A stretch of 64,000 nt of DNA from Alteromonas gracilis (GTDB taxonomy: Bacteria; Pseudomonadota; Gammaproteobacteria; Enterobacterales; Alteromonadaceae): NCBI RefSeq assembly GCF_002993325.1, contig NZ_PVNO01000025.1:248001-312000 (forward strand), in the 5' to 3' direction. A program made the position numbers and the translations under genes. Under the pieces are notes generated by a model that worked only from the letters and a program-made list of their open reading frames with translations, was not told where the DNA came from and did no database searches. Positions 9,287 to 19,405 of this stretch are shown here, piece by piece (the first letter of the stretch is position 1; each line of letters begins with the position of its first letter).

Positions 9287-9357
9287 CGCAGTGAAATTTA
9301 CCAATGCGTTCATTATCTATCGCGAAACACTGAAAAATAAATAGAGTTTAAAACGTC

Positions 9358-10029
9358 ATGCGCGGAAAGTTTATTGTAGTAGAAGGCCTTGAAGGGGCAG
9401 GTAAAAGCTCTGTAATCGGGTTGATTGTTGAGGCGTTAAAAAAAGCCGGAAAGCGCGTGGAACAAACTCGAGAGCCTGGCGGTACACCAATGGCCGAAGC
9501 CATTCGCGAATGTGTGAAGCATGATTGGCATGAAACGGTAAGTGAAGAGACGGAGCTACTTTTAATGTACGCTGCCCGTGTTCAACTGCTTACGAATAAA
9601 ATTTTGCCGTCCCTCGATACGGGGGCGTGGGTAGTGGGAGACCGGCACGATTTATCGTCTCAAGCGTATCAAGGCGGTGGTCGTGGGGTTAGTGAAAAAA
9701 CGATGACGGCGATAAGCGATATCGCGTTAAAAGGTTTCAAGCCAGACCTGACTTTGTACCTAGACGTTGACCCTGCAGTGGGCCTAGAACGTGCTCGTGG
9801 GCGTGGCGAGCTAGACCGTATAGAGCAAGCTGGTTTAGCGTTCTTTGAACGTACCCGCGCTAAATATCTCGAATTAGCAGAGCAAGATGAAAGTATAGTA
9901 GTAGTGAGTGCTATGCAGTCTATGGACAAGGTTCATCAAGACGTTATTGCAGTTATTCATCACTATATAACTAGCGAATGCAGCGGCGATGTTAGCCAGC
10001 GAAATACATCTGTGTTAGGAGACGGTTAA
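9358..10029 (+). CDS. tmk: thymidylate kinase
   Basis: A 223-residue P-loop kinase with GLEGAGKSS, the dTMP-binding TREPGGTP motif, the [17 protein letters not shown] lid/DR segment and RGELDRIE. It phosphorylates dTMP to dTDP. The C-terminal tail after about residue 205 is a little longer and polar. The stop overlaps the holB start (TAATG), as in the conserved tmk-holB pair. Confidence 0.96.
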   Translation: MRGKFIVVEGLEGAGKSSVIGLIVEALKKAGKRVEQTREPGGTPMAEAIRECVKHDWHETVSEETELLLMYAARVQLLTNKILPSLDTGAWVVGDRHDLSSQAYQGGGRGVSEKTMTAISDIALKGFKPDLTLYLDVDPAVGLERARGRGELDRIEQAGLAFFERTRAKYLELAEQDESIVVVSAMQSMDKVHQDVIAVIHHYITSECSGDVSQRNTSVLGDG

Positions 10030-10916
10030 TGCAGATGTTGCCTTGGTTCACTGCAACCTATGCCACCTTACTCTCTCGATATCTGGCTAAAAAGCTGCAT
10101 CATGGATTGCTTTTAACTGGGCCAGAGGGCATCGGTAAGCACCGTCTTGCTATTGGGCTTGCCAACGCACTGCTGTGTAAGCGGCCAGGTGCAGACGGCC
10201 CGTGTGAGCAGTGCCAGAGCTGCCAGCTAAGACACGCTGGCAATCATCCTGACTTTCACATCCTTGAAAGTGAGAAACAGCTCGGCGTGGATAAAATTCG
10301 CGAAGGAATTGCCAAGCTCTCAGGAACGGCGCAAATGGGGGGAAACAAGGTGTTGCTTATCCCGAGCGCTGGCTCTATGACTGAGGCGGCAGCTAATGCG
10401 CTGTTGAAAACCTTGGAAGAGCCCACAAATAATACGTTCTTGCTCTTGATAACTGACAATATCAACAAGCTTATGCCTACAATACTAAGCCGTTGCGAGA
10501 GGCAATTATTGCCACTGCCGTCAGTATCAGAGAGTTTGAACTACTTGCAAGCCAAAGGCGTAGAAGATGCAAGCGAAGCATTACTTGCCGCCTATGGCTA
10601 TGCCCCGTTGCGCGTGGAAGAAGCATTATCAGGCGATAATGATTTTAGCTACCGCAATTTCAGCGATGGTATCCAGGCGCTGCTAGCCGGGGATGCCAAC
10701 TTGCAAGCACAAACGCTGGCGAGTAAGTGGCAGGATAATGCTCAGCAAGTTGCATTGTGGTGTCAGCAAATGGCTCATGATGACTATATGCAGCGCCAGC
10801 AAGTTGTTGACTTTAACCGTTACAAAACCTGTGTTGAAGCCGTCAAAACGCTTCAGCATGCAGGCGTCAACAAGTCCATGGTGCTTTTTGGGTTACTCAA
10901 ACAATTTCAACGTTAA
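10029..10916 (+). CDS. holB: DNA polymerase III delta-prime subunit
   Basis: The 295-residue AAA+ clamp-loader subunit shows GPEGIGK, the four-cysteine zinc module (CKRPGADGPCEQCQSC), and the LLKTLEEPTNNTFLLLIT and SRCE sensor motifs near residues 115-155. It works in the clamp loader that places the beta clamp on DNA. It is coupled to tmk by one-base overlap. No pilZ gene follows, unlike in some gammaproteobacteria. Confidence 0.94.
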   Translation: MQMLPWFTATYATLLSRYLAKKLHHGLLLTGPEGIGKHRLAIGLANALLCKRPGADGPCEQCQSCQLRHAGNHPDFHILESEKQLGVDKIREGIAKLSGTAQMGGNKVLLIPSAGSMTEAAANALLKTLEEPTNNTFLLLITDNINKLMPTILSRCERQLLPLPSVSESLNYLQAKGVEDASEALLAAYGYAPLRVEEALSGDNDFSYRNFSDGIQALLAGDANLQAQTLASKWQDNAQQVALWCQQMAHDDYMQRQQVVDFNRYKTCVEAVKTLQHAGVNKSMVLFGLLKQFQR

Positions 10917-10977
10917 TAACACAATATAAGAAACCATCTTATGTCGTGGGTATTAACTACAAAAATATAGGTGTAGT

Positions 10978-11760
10978 TTGTTCGTAGATTCTCATTGTCA
11001 TTTAGACCGATTAAAGCAAAGCCCGCAAGAACTAGCAGAAACGCTTAACTTTGCGAGAGCCCGTGGTGTTGAGCACTTCTTGTGCGTCTGCGTGTCAGTG
11101 GGCGATTATGACAGCATGTTGGAAGCGGTAAGTGGTTTTGATGATGTTTCTGTGTCTTGTGGTGTTCACCCATTACACCAAGACGAGGCATGCAGTTATG
11201 AAGTGCTTTTGGAAAAAGCAAAACGTGAAGAAGTTGTCGCTATAGGTGAAACCGGGTTGGATTATTTTTACAGCCCAGAAAGCAAAGACGTACAGCTGAC
11301 ATCATTTGTTGATCATATCAAAGTGGCGAATGAAACCAATAAGCCGCTAATTATCCATACCCGAGATGCGCGGGAAGATACCATTAATTTGCTGAAAGAG
11401 CATAAGGCGCCACATACGAGAGGCGTACTACATTGCTTTACAGAATCGCTGGAAATGGCACAAGCAGCAATCGACATGGATTTTTATATTTCTATCTCTG
11501 GTATTGTGACCTTCAATTCTGCCAATGAATTACGGGACGTAGTAAGCGCGATCCCTCTAGAGCGGCTATTGATTGAAACTGACTCTCCTTGGCTCGCTCC
11601 TGTCCCTCATAGAGGTAAGCAAAACCAGCCGGGTTACGTAGTAGAAGTTGCCGAGTTTATTGCAGAACTTAAAGGCGTATCGGTGGAAGAATTAGCAAAG
11701 ATAACTACGCGTAATTTTTATACTTTGTTTTCTCTTGCCAGCAAACAAAAAGTGGCCTAA
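10978..11760 (+). CDS. TatD-family metal-dependent hydrolase (YcfH-like)
   Basis: The 260-residue TIM-barrel protein shows the metal ligands of the family: DSHCHLD at the N-terminus, the GETGLDY motif, IHTRDA, LHCFTES and ETDSPWLAP. Such proteins are deoxyribonucleases or general phosphoesterases. The order tmk-holB-tatD matches Escherichia coli ycfH. The start is TTG: an in-frame TAA at 10954 blocks extension and no other start precedes the FVDSHCH motif. Confidence 0.9.
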   Translation: MFVDSHCHLDRLKQSPQELAETLNFARARGVEHFLCVCVSVGDYDSMLEAVSGFDDVSVSCGVHPLHQDEACSYEVLLEKAKREEVVAIGETGLDYFYSPESKDVQLTSFVDHIKVANETNKPLIIHTRDAREDTINLLKEHKAPHTRGVLHCFTESLEMAQAAIDMDFYISISGIVTFNSANELRDVVSAIPLERLLIETDSPWLAPVPHRGKQNQPGYVVEVAEFIAELKGVSVEELAKITTRNFYTLFSLASKQKVA

Positions 11761-11795
11761 CGCATACGGTTAACGACAAGCAGTCGGAGGTAATC

Positions 11796-12353
11796 ATGCC
11801 CCAGTGGCGACAAGGATTAACGAAAAGTTTGCATCAAACCCGAAGTATGCCCGAAAGTCGATATTTTCAATTGGCTACCGTGGGGGAAAGCGGTGCGCCT
11901 TTTTGTCGAACCGTGGTGTTTCGAGGGATAACAAACGATGACCAATTAGTTGTTATTTCAGATACTCGTTCCGAGAAATTTGACCAGCTTTCTCAAAACG
12001 CTAAAGCTCAAGTGTGCTGGTATTTTTCGAAGACCAGAGAGCAGTATCGTTTTTCATGTAATGCGACAGTGATGACCGCTGATGATGATTATGATTTGGT
12101 AAAACAGCAGTGGGACAAGTTATCTGATGCGGGAAAAAAGCAATTCTTTTGGGGAGAGCCGGGTACGCCTCGAAATGATGGTTCTGCGCTTCACATTGAA
12201 GGGGACTTTAAGCAGGTTCCTTCACATTTCTGTACCATATTACTCGCTATACAAAATGTAGATTATTTAAACTTGCGAGGAAACCCACAAAATCGTGAGT
12301 GGCATGAAAAAGACGAGAATGGAAATTGGGTTAGCCAATCGCTGATACCATAA
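11796..12353 (+). CDS. pyridoxamine 5'-phosphate oxidase-like flavoprotein
   Basis: A 185-residue single-domain protein with the split-barrel pattern of PNPOx-like FMN proteins of the Alr4036 type: RYFQLATVGESGAPFCRTVVFRG, SEKFDQLSQNAKAQVCWYF and a C-terminal NREWHEKDENGNW. The true PdxH C-terminal signature is not evident, so a role in B6 synthesis is not claimed. The ATG follows a strong GGAGG site. It may be the last gene of the plus-strand run. Confidence 0.75.
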   Translation: MPQWRQGLTKSLHQTRSMPESRYFQLATVGESGAPFCRTVVFRGITNDDQLVVISDTRSEKFDQLSQNAKAQVCWYFSKTREQYRFSCNATVMTADDDYDLVKQQWDKLSDAGKKQFFWGEPGTPRNDGSALHIEGDFKQVPSHFCTILLAIQNVDYLNLRGNPQNREWHEKDENGNWVSQSLIP

Positions 12354-12420
12354 TGTTTCAATGGGCTGACACACTTAATTATTTGTGATCAAACCTCGTA
12401 TTAAAACAGATAGAATAAAC

Positions 12421-12472
12421 AAAAACAGCGACCCTCTTATATTTGTCTTTAGATAATACAAGAAGGTCGCTC
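12421..12472 (-). terminator. terminator for the minus-strand oxidoreductase
   Basis: AGCGACC at 12427-12433 pairs with GGTCGCT at 12465-12471 through an extended AT-rich stem. On the minus strand it ends in a T5 run. It lies between convergent genes and may act for both. Confidence 0.6.
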
Positions 12473-12530
12473 ATCCTAATGCTTAACTAGTTTTAATTTA
12501 GTCCTAGCTAAGCGAGTTACTTTCGCTAGC

Positions 12531-13163
12531 CTAGAAAACCTGAGAAATGGGCGTATCACCTTTAAATAAATAGGTGATGAAGTTATCACTACTTTCCCTT
12601 GCAACACTTTCTACAATGGCGGTAGCAACGTCCTCCCTTGGAATAACGGCATCGTCTTTATTATCAGGCATATCGGTGCGAACCAGGTGTGTTCCAGGTT
12701 CATTCAATAACGTGCCAGGACGTAAAATAACGTGATGCAAACCGCTATTAATTAAGTGCTCGTCTGCCATGTGTTTAGCGACTAAATAGGGCTTAATTTC
12801 CGAAGAAACCGCATCTGGATCACCCGCACCAATTGAACTCACCATTACAAATTTAGGTGTACCTGCATCCTTGGCATAGTTAACTGCATTTCGTGCCGCC
12901 CACAGGTCTATCATGATAGTCTTCTCTGCGCCCGTGTTTCCGCCAGACCCAGCGGTAAATACGACAACGTCAGCACCGTCAAAATGCGCTGAAAAATCGT
13001 CTTCCAAATTTTGCTCAACAACAGTGAGATTATCATTTTCTATATCTGATAATTTATCAGGGCTTCTTACTGGGGCTAGTACTTTATGCCCCGCATCTAA
13101 CAATTTTACGGTTGCCTGTTTACCAATTTGTCCTGATGCGCCGATTACTAATACATTAGCCAT
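12531..13163 (-). CDS. NAD(P)-binding atypical SDR oxidoreductase
   Basis: The 210-residue protein begins NVLVIGASGQIGKQ, a Rossmann GxxGxxG motif, followed by APVRSPDKL and VVFTAGSGG, as in atypical short-chain dehydrogenases of the YwnB/YtfG type. No clear YxxxK catalytic pair is obvious, so it may be a redox sensor or quinone/flavin reductase. An AAAGGAG site precedes the ATG. It stands alone, with a terminator downstream. Confidence 0.75.
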   Translation of the reverse strand: MANVLVIGASGQIGKQATVKLLDAGHKVLAPVRSPDKLSDIENDNLTVVEQNLEDDFSAHFDGADVVVFTAGSGGNTGAEKTIMIDLWAARNAVNYAKDAGTPKFVMVSSIGAGDPDAVSSEIKPYLVAKHMADEHLINSGLHHVILRPGTLLNEPGTHLVRTDMPDNKDDAVIPREDVATAIVESVARESSDNFITYLFKGDTPISQVF

Positions 13164-13362
13164 TATTTGATACTCCTTTCAATTCGATAAGCGAATCGTT
13201 ATTAAATGTGAATTCACAGATGGATAGTGGTCACATGCGTAAAGCGATCAATAAGAGCGGTTAAATGCATGATGAAGAGATTGACGACATCAGCCTTGCC
13301 ATAAAAAAGAGGATAGTAGGGCTGTGTTCTGCCCGCGGTAGAGTGTTAGTTGACGTTAGCGC

Positions 13363-16317
13363 TTATTTGATTACAGCATTTCGTCCAGACTCTTTACCCC
13401 GGTACAGTTTTTTATCAACCGCGTAAATACAGGCTTCAATGCTATCGTAGTCGGTAATATCAGCGACGCCGCACGTAATAGACACGCTGATTTCATTACG
13501 AGAAATAGCAATGCTTGTCTCGGCTATACATTTACGTAATTTTTCAGCAACCCAGTAGGCTTCCTTTAGGCTTAAAGAGGGAAGTAATATCAGAAATTCT
13601 TCACCGCCCCACCTAGAGATTACATCGCTCTCGCGAAGGTTATCTTCGAGAATTCGCGCCACCTTCGTCAGTACGATATCTCCAGCTTGATGACCGTAGT
13701 TATCATTGATGCGCTTGAAATGATCGATATCAATAATGAGTAGAGAGAACGTGTGGTTGTGTCGTTTGTATTCATGCCATTGAGCACTTGCGCGCTGTGA
13801 AAAGTAACGGCGATTTTTCAGGCCGGTCAGCGTATCCTGAGTAGAGAGTAGGGTAAGCTTTTCAACCGCTTCCTCTAAGTCTTTTGTTTTTTCTTCCACC
13901 TTTAGCGCGAGTTCGGCCGAGCGTTTTTTTAATGTCCTAATTCTGAACCAGACGGCAGAGGACAAGAGTAAAATAATGGTGAGCAGGAATACCGTTCGCC
14001 ATATCGGTTTGTCCCACCACGGCGGTACAACAATAACCTCAATTTGTGCTTCGTTACTGCTCCATTCATTCTCTTTATTAATGGCTTTTACCGTAAATCG
14101 GTATCGACCCGGATCTAGGTTTGTATAGGTCGCTACTCGGTTTTTGGCGTCGGTAAAGCGCCAACTGTTTTCAAAGTCGGCAAGTTTGTAAGCATAGCGG
14201 AGTTCGTTTGCATTGATGTAATTCAATGCTGCAAATTCAATAGATAGTGCAATGTCATTGTGGTCAAGACTCACAGTACTACCTAAGCTTACTTTTTGCT
14301 GAAACGTCTTACCGCTCTCTTGCTCCTTACTTACTACCTCTATTTTTGTAAGATGGATACTTGGATCCCATTTTGTACTGACCACATTTAATGGATTAAA
14401 AAGTGTGAGCCCCTCTGCGCCGCCAAAAAGAATGGTGTTATTTTGTGTCAGAGCCACTGAGCCAATGTAATAGCCCGTTGTCAATACGCCATGCTCAGCG
14501 CCATAGTAGGAGAGGGAAGAAAGGTTTGGCGCGATATAGGTTATGCCCTCGATCGTTGATATCCATAGTCCATACTCATCGTCTTCTATTATTGCGCCGA
14601 TCGAAATATTGCTTAACCTGCTCTCTCGCTTCAATTGTGTGACCTTGATGGAGGATAAATCATTGCCGTCTTTGGTGACGAAAAATAAGCCTGCCGCCTG
14701 AGTGCCAACCCAGTAGCCACCGCGTTTCGAGCGAGAGATCCAAGTGACAACGGTTTTATCAGTAATTTTGTCAGTATATTGGCTAACGCTGGCTATTTCC
14801 CCGGTAAGTTTGTTGGCAAGGTGCAGTCCAGAAACCGTACTGAGCCAAGCGTTTTCTTTATCTTCCATTAAAATTCGGGTGGTTAATGACATAGGCCACT
14901 GCTTTATTATTCTTCCTTCGGATGGCCGAAAAACGAATACGCCATCACTATAGCCGCCGAACCAAATATCACCGTCGGCATCTACGTTAACACTGTATCC
15001 AGCTTTACCTTGCATAGCCACAATATCTAGCTGGCTGGTCTGCTTATTAAGTCTTGCAAGCCCAGAGCGAGTTGCGACCCAAAGGTTGTCTCTCTTTTCA
15101 TCATAAACAAGACCCAGAAGCTTATCGCTCGATATATCATCACTTTCTCTAGCATCGCTTGATGTGAAGGGACCTTCATAGCTGTTTTCAACGGTGTCGA
15201 AAAGCCACAGCCCCTTTTCATTGGTAACCCAGACTTTATTGTCCTTATAACTTGTCATGGATCCGATGATGCGTCCGTCACCTACTTCTCTTGACTGAAA
15301 GTGGCTTAACCCCGGATTACCAATGGCAAAACCATCATCTTTGGTTCCCACGACAACTAGGCCTGTTCGACCTTGAAAAATACTTGAGACTCGCTCATTG
15401 CCAGCCTCTTTTTCTGACAGTGGAATTTCCACTACCGTGTAGGAGCCAAAAGAGGTCAATAGATTGAGTCCACTTTCAGTGCCAACCCAAACGTCGCCCT
15501 TAGCGCTAAGCATAATGTCTGTCACATAATTGTCAGACAACCCATGCACTTCTGAAGTACATTGAGCTGTAATCTTCTCGCTTTTACGACTTGGGTTATA
15601 AAGACAGACGCCACGAGTGGCTGTGCCCAAAAACAGCGTTGAGCGCTCGGCTACGGCCAACCTTGTTATATTGATTTTCTCCGTCGCGGCTGACTCTAAT
15701 TTCTTCTTAATCGGGTCAAATTTGAAAAGGCCAGCGGTAGATGCTACGTAAAGGGTTTTACCTAAAAGTGCAACATCAGTAAGCGTGCTAGTCGTATCTG
15801 CTAGATAGCTTACAAGTTCTACACTGTCCGTTTCTTCATTGTATGTATAAAGGTCACGTTCTGAGATAATCCAGAGTTTTCCATCTTCAGTTCTTTTGAT
15901 ACGGTTAATAACGTGTTTAGTGAGTGAAGACGATGCTGGAAGCTTATAGTGTTCAAACATTTCGGTATCTACATTAAGGCGGCTTAAACCACTAAATGTG
16001 CCGATCCACATATATTGGCCATCTTTACTCGCTTCTATCTGTAGTGCTAGGAGAGTCTGTAAACCTGAGGCTTTGTCTTCACCCCACATACCAAAATTAG
16101 AAAAAGTATAGCCGTCGAACTTATCAATGCCAGACTGTGATGCGAGCCATAGAAAGCCGTATTTGTCTTCTGCAATGTCAGCAATGGAGACGTGAGCAAT
16201 CCCACTCTCTTTATTGAAAGATTGAAAGGCGGGCGCATCAATCTGAGCGTGAGCATTAAGTGCAAGGCTAAGAAAAACACTGATAGTAATGAGCAAGTGA
16301 GTAAAGACGCCTTTCAT
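13363..16317 (-). CDS. beta-propeller (two-component regulator propeller) diguanylate cyclase
   Basis: A 984-residue membrane sensor. It has a signal peptide (about 1-24), many propeller repeats with WIGTFSGLSRL, VWVGTESGLNLL and LWVATRSGLARL patterns across residues 40-660, a Y_Y_Y-type beta domain (about 690-765), one membrane helix near 780-800, a short coiled coil and a C-terminal GGDEF domain with RWGGEEF. The RESD five residues before GGEEF is an inhibitory I-site. It should make c-di-GMP in response to a periplasmic signal, which is unknown. Confidence 0.9.
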   Translation of the reverse strand: MKGVFTHLLITISVFLSLALNAHAQIDAPAFQSFNKESGIAHVSIADIAEDKYGFLWLASQSGIDKFDGYTFSNFGMWGEDKASGLQTLLALQIEASKDGQYMWIGTFSGLSRLNVDTEMFEHYKLPASSSLTKHVINRIKRTEDGKLWIISERDLYTYNEETDSVELVSYLADTTSTLTDVALLGKTLYVASTAGLFKFDPIKKKLESAATEKINITRLAVAERSTLFLGTATRGVCLYNPSRKSEKITAQCTSEVHGLSDNYVTDIMLSAKGDVWVGTESGLNLLTSFGSYTVVEIPLSEKEAGNERVSSIFQGRTGLVVVGTKDDGFAIGNPGLSHFQSREVGDGRIIGSMTSYKDNKVWVTNEKGLWLFDTVENSYEGPFTSSDARESDDISSDKLLGLVYDEKRDNLWVATRSGLARLNKQTSQLDIVAMQGKAGYSVNVDADGDIWFGGYSDGVFVFRPSEGRIIKQWPMSLTTRILMEDKENAWLSTVSGLHLANKLTGEIASVSQYTDKITDKTVVTWISRSKRGGYWVGTQAAGLFFVTKDGNDLSSIKVTQLKRESRLSNISIGAIIEDDEYGLWISTIEGITYIAPNLSSLSYYGAEHGVLTTGYYIGSVALTQNNTILFGGAEGLTLFNPLNVVSTKWDPSIHLTKIEVVSKEQESGKTFQQKVSLGSTVSLDHNDIALSIEFAALNYINANELRYAYKLADFENSWRFTDAKNRVATYTNLDPGRYRFTVKAINKENEWSSNEAQIEVIVVPPWWDKPIWRTVFLLTIILLLSSAVWFRIRTLKKRSAELALKVEEKTKDLEEAVEKLTLLSTQDTLTGLKNRRYFSQRASAQWHEYKRHNHTFSLLIIDIDHFKRINDNYGHQAGDIVLTKVARILEDNLRESDVISRWGGEEFLILLPSLSLKEAYWVAEKLRKCIAETSIAISRNEISVSITCGVADITDYDSIEACIYAVDKKLYRGKESGRNAVIK

Positions 16318-16400
16318 ACTTAAATAAATTTAACGTTATAGTGGCTTAAACGGTACGCTTTTAACGAAAACTTACAATGGGACAAAAGTTTAATTTGAAC

Positions 16401-16427
16401 AAAAAAGCCTCGAATACTAGAGGCTTT
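16401..16427 (-). terminator. terminator after the M2 peptidase
   Basis: AAAGCCTC at 16404-16411 pairs with GAGGCTTT at 16420-16427. Read on the minus strand it runs into six T residues. It lies downstream of the peptidase stop. Confidence 0.75.
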
Positions 16428-16472
16428 ATCACTTACATTGAGCGTTTTACGTTGCTCTCAATAGCAGACAAT

Positions 16473-18293
16473 TTACCAGCCACATTGGCGTGAGGCGTTT
16501 TGCTCATCAAGCCATGTCTTTAGTGGTGCAAAATAGTCTGCAATGGTGCTGGCATCCATTTGCGGTGACCCTGTCAATGTCTCTAATGCATTTTGCCAAG
16601 GCTGGCTCATACCCATTTCCAACATCTCGTTCAGTGCTTTACCCGCCTCTTTACTACCGTAAATAGAGCAGCGATTTAGCGGGCCTTCGTCACCTGCGAT
16701 ATCACACAACGCCTTATGGAATTGGAATTGAAGGATGTGCGCTAAAAAGTAGCGTGTGTAAGGTACGTTGGCAGGAACGTGATACTTTGCTCCAGGGTCA
16801 AACGCATCGGCGCTGCGCTCAGTAGGAGCCATTACGCCTTGGTACTTTTCTCTTAGTTCCCACCATAGCTGATTGTATTGCTCTGGGGTCACCTCACCAG
16901 ACATGACTTTCCAGCGCCATTGGTCAACCATCAAACCAAAAGGAATAAAGGCTATCTTGTCTAGTGCAACCTGCATTAGCATACCAATATCGTTAGACGC
17001 GTCTGGAATCTCGTCAATTAAGTCGATTTGCTTCAGGTATTTAGGCGTAATAGACAGGGCGATAGTGTCACCGATAGCTTCGTGGAAGCCGTCGTTTGCC
17101 GAACCGCGATAGAGTAAAGGTTGATCCTTATAAGCACGCTGGTAATAGTTGTGTCCCAGTTCGTGATGAATAACATTGAACTCTTCGCCCGTCTTCTGGA
17201 TACACATCTTAATACGAAGATCGTCTTTGTCATCTAGGTCCCAAGCTGAAGCATGGCATTGTACGTCACGGCCTTCGGGCTTTTGAAACATAGAACGTTC
17301 CCAGAACGTATTTGGCAGTTCTTCAAAACCAAGGGACGAGAAAAACGACTCAGCCTGTTTCACCATAGCAATTTCGTCATAGCCTTGTGCAGCCAATGCA
17401 CCGGTAACATCTGGCACTTGCATTTCTTGTTGAGGTTTAACGATATCGTAAATATTACCCCAGCTCTGCGCCCACATATTTCCTAATAAATGCGCGGGAA
17501 TAGGCTTGTCTTGCGGCACAACGTCTTCACCATAATGTTCACCAAGCTTTGCTCGAACATGACAATGAAGTGACTCGTAGAAAGGCTCAACTTGCGTCCA
17601 TAAACGGTCTAATTCTTTTGGAAATTCATCAGCAGGCATATCGTATTTGCCACGCCACAACGCACTTACGTTTTCAAATCCTAGTTCTGCTGCACCTTCG
17701 TTAGCAAGCGATACTTGTTCGGCATAAAGTGGCGCCATTGGTTTTGATACCTCACGCCAGCCCGCCCAATACTCTAATAGTTTATCGGCGTCGCGCAGGG
17801 TCGCCATTTCACCGCTCATTTCTACTAAGCTTTTGCAAGAACCGTCATTGCCACAATATTCGCCTGAACCGTACATAGCGCTCAGTTCAGAGCCTATTTT
17901 TGCTAAGCGTTCTGCTTTTTTTGTATCGGCTGGCGGCGGCATAGTTAAGCTGTTTTTTAGCAGTTCAAGTTGCCTGCGGGTATCAGCATCAACGTCTACA
18001 TCATTAAACTTCGCCGCCTCTTTAGCTAACTTAGCGACTTTCGTTGAAAGCACTTCATTAAAGTAGGCGCTAACGGCAGCAGTATCGAAGTTGATGTTGG
18101 TGGCATAGCTCCACTCTGCGTGCGCAGCCGGAACCTGCATTTTTGCAACATCGTCTTGTGCTTGTTGCAAGAATTGTTTTGCATCTTGTGCGGTGAGTTC
18201 GGGTTTGATTTCTGTCTGTGTAGTACTTTCGCCACATCCTACAAGTGATAGACTGACCACAGCCGCTATCAGAGTGCGTTTATGATTGAGCAT
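16473..18293 (-). CDS. M2 family (ACE-like) zinc peptidase, lipoprotein
   Basis: A 606-residue protein with an N-terminal lipobox (LSLVGC, Cys near 20) and a peptidyl-dipeptidase A fold. The zinc motif HHELGHNYY is near residue 377, with the third ligand in HEAIGDTIAL about 25 residues on. The start at 18293 is preferred to the ATG 39 bases upstream because AAAGGA precedes it and the signal peptide then begins normally. Homologues remove C-terminal dipeptides; here it likely acts in the periplasm on imported peptides. Confidence 0.93.
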   Translation of the reverse strand: MLNHKRTLIAAVVSLSLVGCGESTTQTEIKPELTAQDAKQFLQQAQDDVAKMQVPAAHAEWSYATNINFDTAAVSAYFNEVLSTKVAKLAKEAAKFNDVDVDADTRRQLELLKNSLTMPPPADTKKAERLAKIGSELSAMYGSGEYCGNDGSCKSLVEMSGEMATLRDADKLLEYWAGWREVSKPMAPLYAEQVSLANEGAAELGFENVSALWRGKYDMPADEFPKELDRLWTQVEPFYESLHCHVRAKLGEHYGEDVVPQDKPIPAHLLGNMWAQSWGNIYDIVKPQQEMQVPDVTGALAAQGYDEIAMVKQAESFFSSLGFEELPNTFWERSMFQKPEGRDVQCHASAWDLDDKDDLRIKMCIQKTGEEFNVIHHELGHNYYQRAYKDQPLLYRGSANDGFHEAIGDTIALSITPKYLKQIDLIDEIPDASNDIGMLMQVALDKIAFIPFGLMVDQWRWKVMSGEVTPEQYNQLWWELREKYQGVMAPTERSADAFDPGAKYHVPANVPYTRYFLAHILQFQFHKALCDIAGDEGPLNRCSIYGSKEAGKALNEMLEMGMSQPWQNALETLTGSPQMDASTIADYFAPLKTWLDEQNASRQCGW

Positions 18294-18412
18294 ACTTTGT
18301 CCTTTAGTTGTTTTATTTTTAACGTGAATCAACGTTCACATAGACATGCGAAAGCATTGTGTAACGCTACATGGCTTTTGTAAAACAAATTTGAACTTCG
18401 CTATTTGTACGT

Positions 18413-18440
18413 TTGCTTTTTTTACGACACACGGTATATA
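18413..18440 (+). promoter_or_regulatory. possible promoter for DUF4870 gene
   Basis: TTGCTT at 18413-18418 and TATATA at 18435-18440 are 16 bases apart, with TATAAT overlapping at 18439-18444. The gene starts at 18514 after an AAGGA site. Confidence 0.4.
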
Positions 18441-18513
18441 TAATGGCTAATGGCCAACATAAAGATAGGGCCATAACCTATCGAGTCACACTAACTCAAA
18501 AGTAAGGAAAATT

Positions 18514-18879
18514 ATGTCAACGGAAGAACCGCTTTATTGGGGACTTAATGCTCGAAGCTACTGTACACTGATACACGTGTCTCAATTATCCAGCTTTGTT
18601 ATTCCTGGCTTAGGTATTGTCCTGCCAATTGTGCTTTGGATAGCGCATAAAGATCAAAATGAAGATATTAATCAGCACGGAAGAGTGACAGCGAATTGGT
18701 TGCTGAGTTTGCTTGTATACTCGGTGATTTGTTTTATCTTGACGTTTATTTTGATTGGTGCGCTAGGTTTTATTGTACTTGGCTTGATGAATCTTATCTT
18801 CGCCATCGTGGCGGCAGTAAAAGCTAATAAAGGTGAATTGTGGGTTTATCCACTAAGCTTCCAATTTATAAAGCGATAG
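18514..18879 (+). CDS. DUF4870 (Tic20-like) membrane protein
   Basis: The 121-residue protein contains about three hydrophobic segments (residues about 25-45, 65-85 and 85-105) and the family pattern LIHVSQLSSFVIPGLGIVLP, a lysine/aspartate loop HKDQNEDINQHGRV, and FIVLGLMNLIFAIVAAVKANKGE. DUF4870 members are small inner-membrane proteins of unknown function. It is monocistronic between two minus-strand genes. Confidence 0.8.
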   Translation: MSTEEPLYWGLNARSYCTLIHVSQLSSFVIPGLGIVLPIVLWIAHKDQNEDINQHGRVTANWLLSLLVYSVICFILTFILIGALGFIVLGLMNLIFAIVAAVKANKGELWVYPLSFQFIKR

Positions 18880-18911
18880 CTTAGTCAGCTCAGCTAAATG
18901 TCTAATAGTTG

Positions 18912-19187
18912 CTAGTTAGCTTTCGAACTGTTGTTGGGCAAAACGCTATGAATTAAGAAAAGGCCGCTTGGCTGCTTTTTACTTTGAGACACTGGAAAAA
19001 TACTGCGTTTAAGAGCGTTAAGCGCCAATGACTTGTTTAGGCGTTGCTTTTTAACGTTTTGATTAGACGAGATTTCCTGTGCTTGAGTCATCGAAAGGGA
19101 TGCCTCATTCTCTAGGGCAAAAGAGGGTGATGATGCCATTGAGCTAAGCGCGATTGATAAAAGCATGTATTTACTCAGCGTTTTCAT
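18912..19187 (-). CDS. small exported hypothetical protein
   Basis: The 91-residue frame has a clear signal peptide (MKTLSKYMLLSIALSSMASSPSFA, cut likely after SFA) and a basic, serine- and glutamine-rich mature part of about 65 residues with no recognised domain. The ribosome site is weak (AAGAGAAA). It ends close to the convergent DUF4870 gene. I cannot assign a function. Confidence 0.5.
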   Translation of the reverse strand: MKTLSKYMLLSIALSSMASSPSFALENEASLSMTQAQEISSNQNVKKQRLNKSLALNALKRSIFPVSQSKKQPSGLFLIHSVLPNNSSKAN

Positions 19188-19405
19188 AACACGTTTCTCT
19201 TAAAAATCAATTAGCGTGGCTTTCATCTTGTCTAAGACAGGTTCGACGTAAGAGGCGGTTGCACCCACCTCATTCGTCGGCTTTGTTTGTTCGAGATCAT
19301 TACACCTAAAGTAGAATGAAATCGAAACATTACGTGTTATACCAGGGTATCCATTCTTATACCTTTATATAGCTGAATACGCCTTATATGGATATTAGAG
19401 GTACA
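19188..19405. other. intergenic region upstream of the small exported protein
   Basis: About 220 bases with no gene. No convincing terminator was seen for the SDR ending at 19406. Confidence 0.3.
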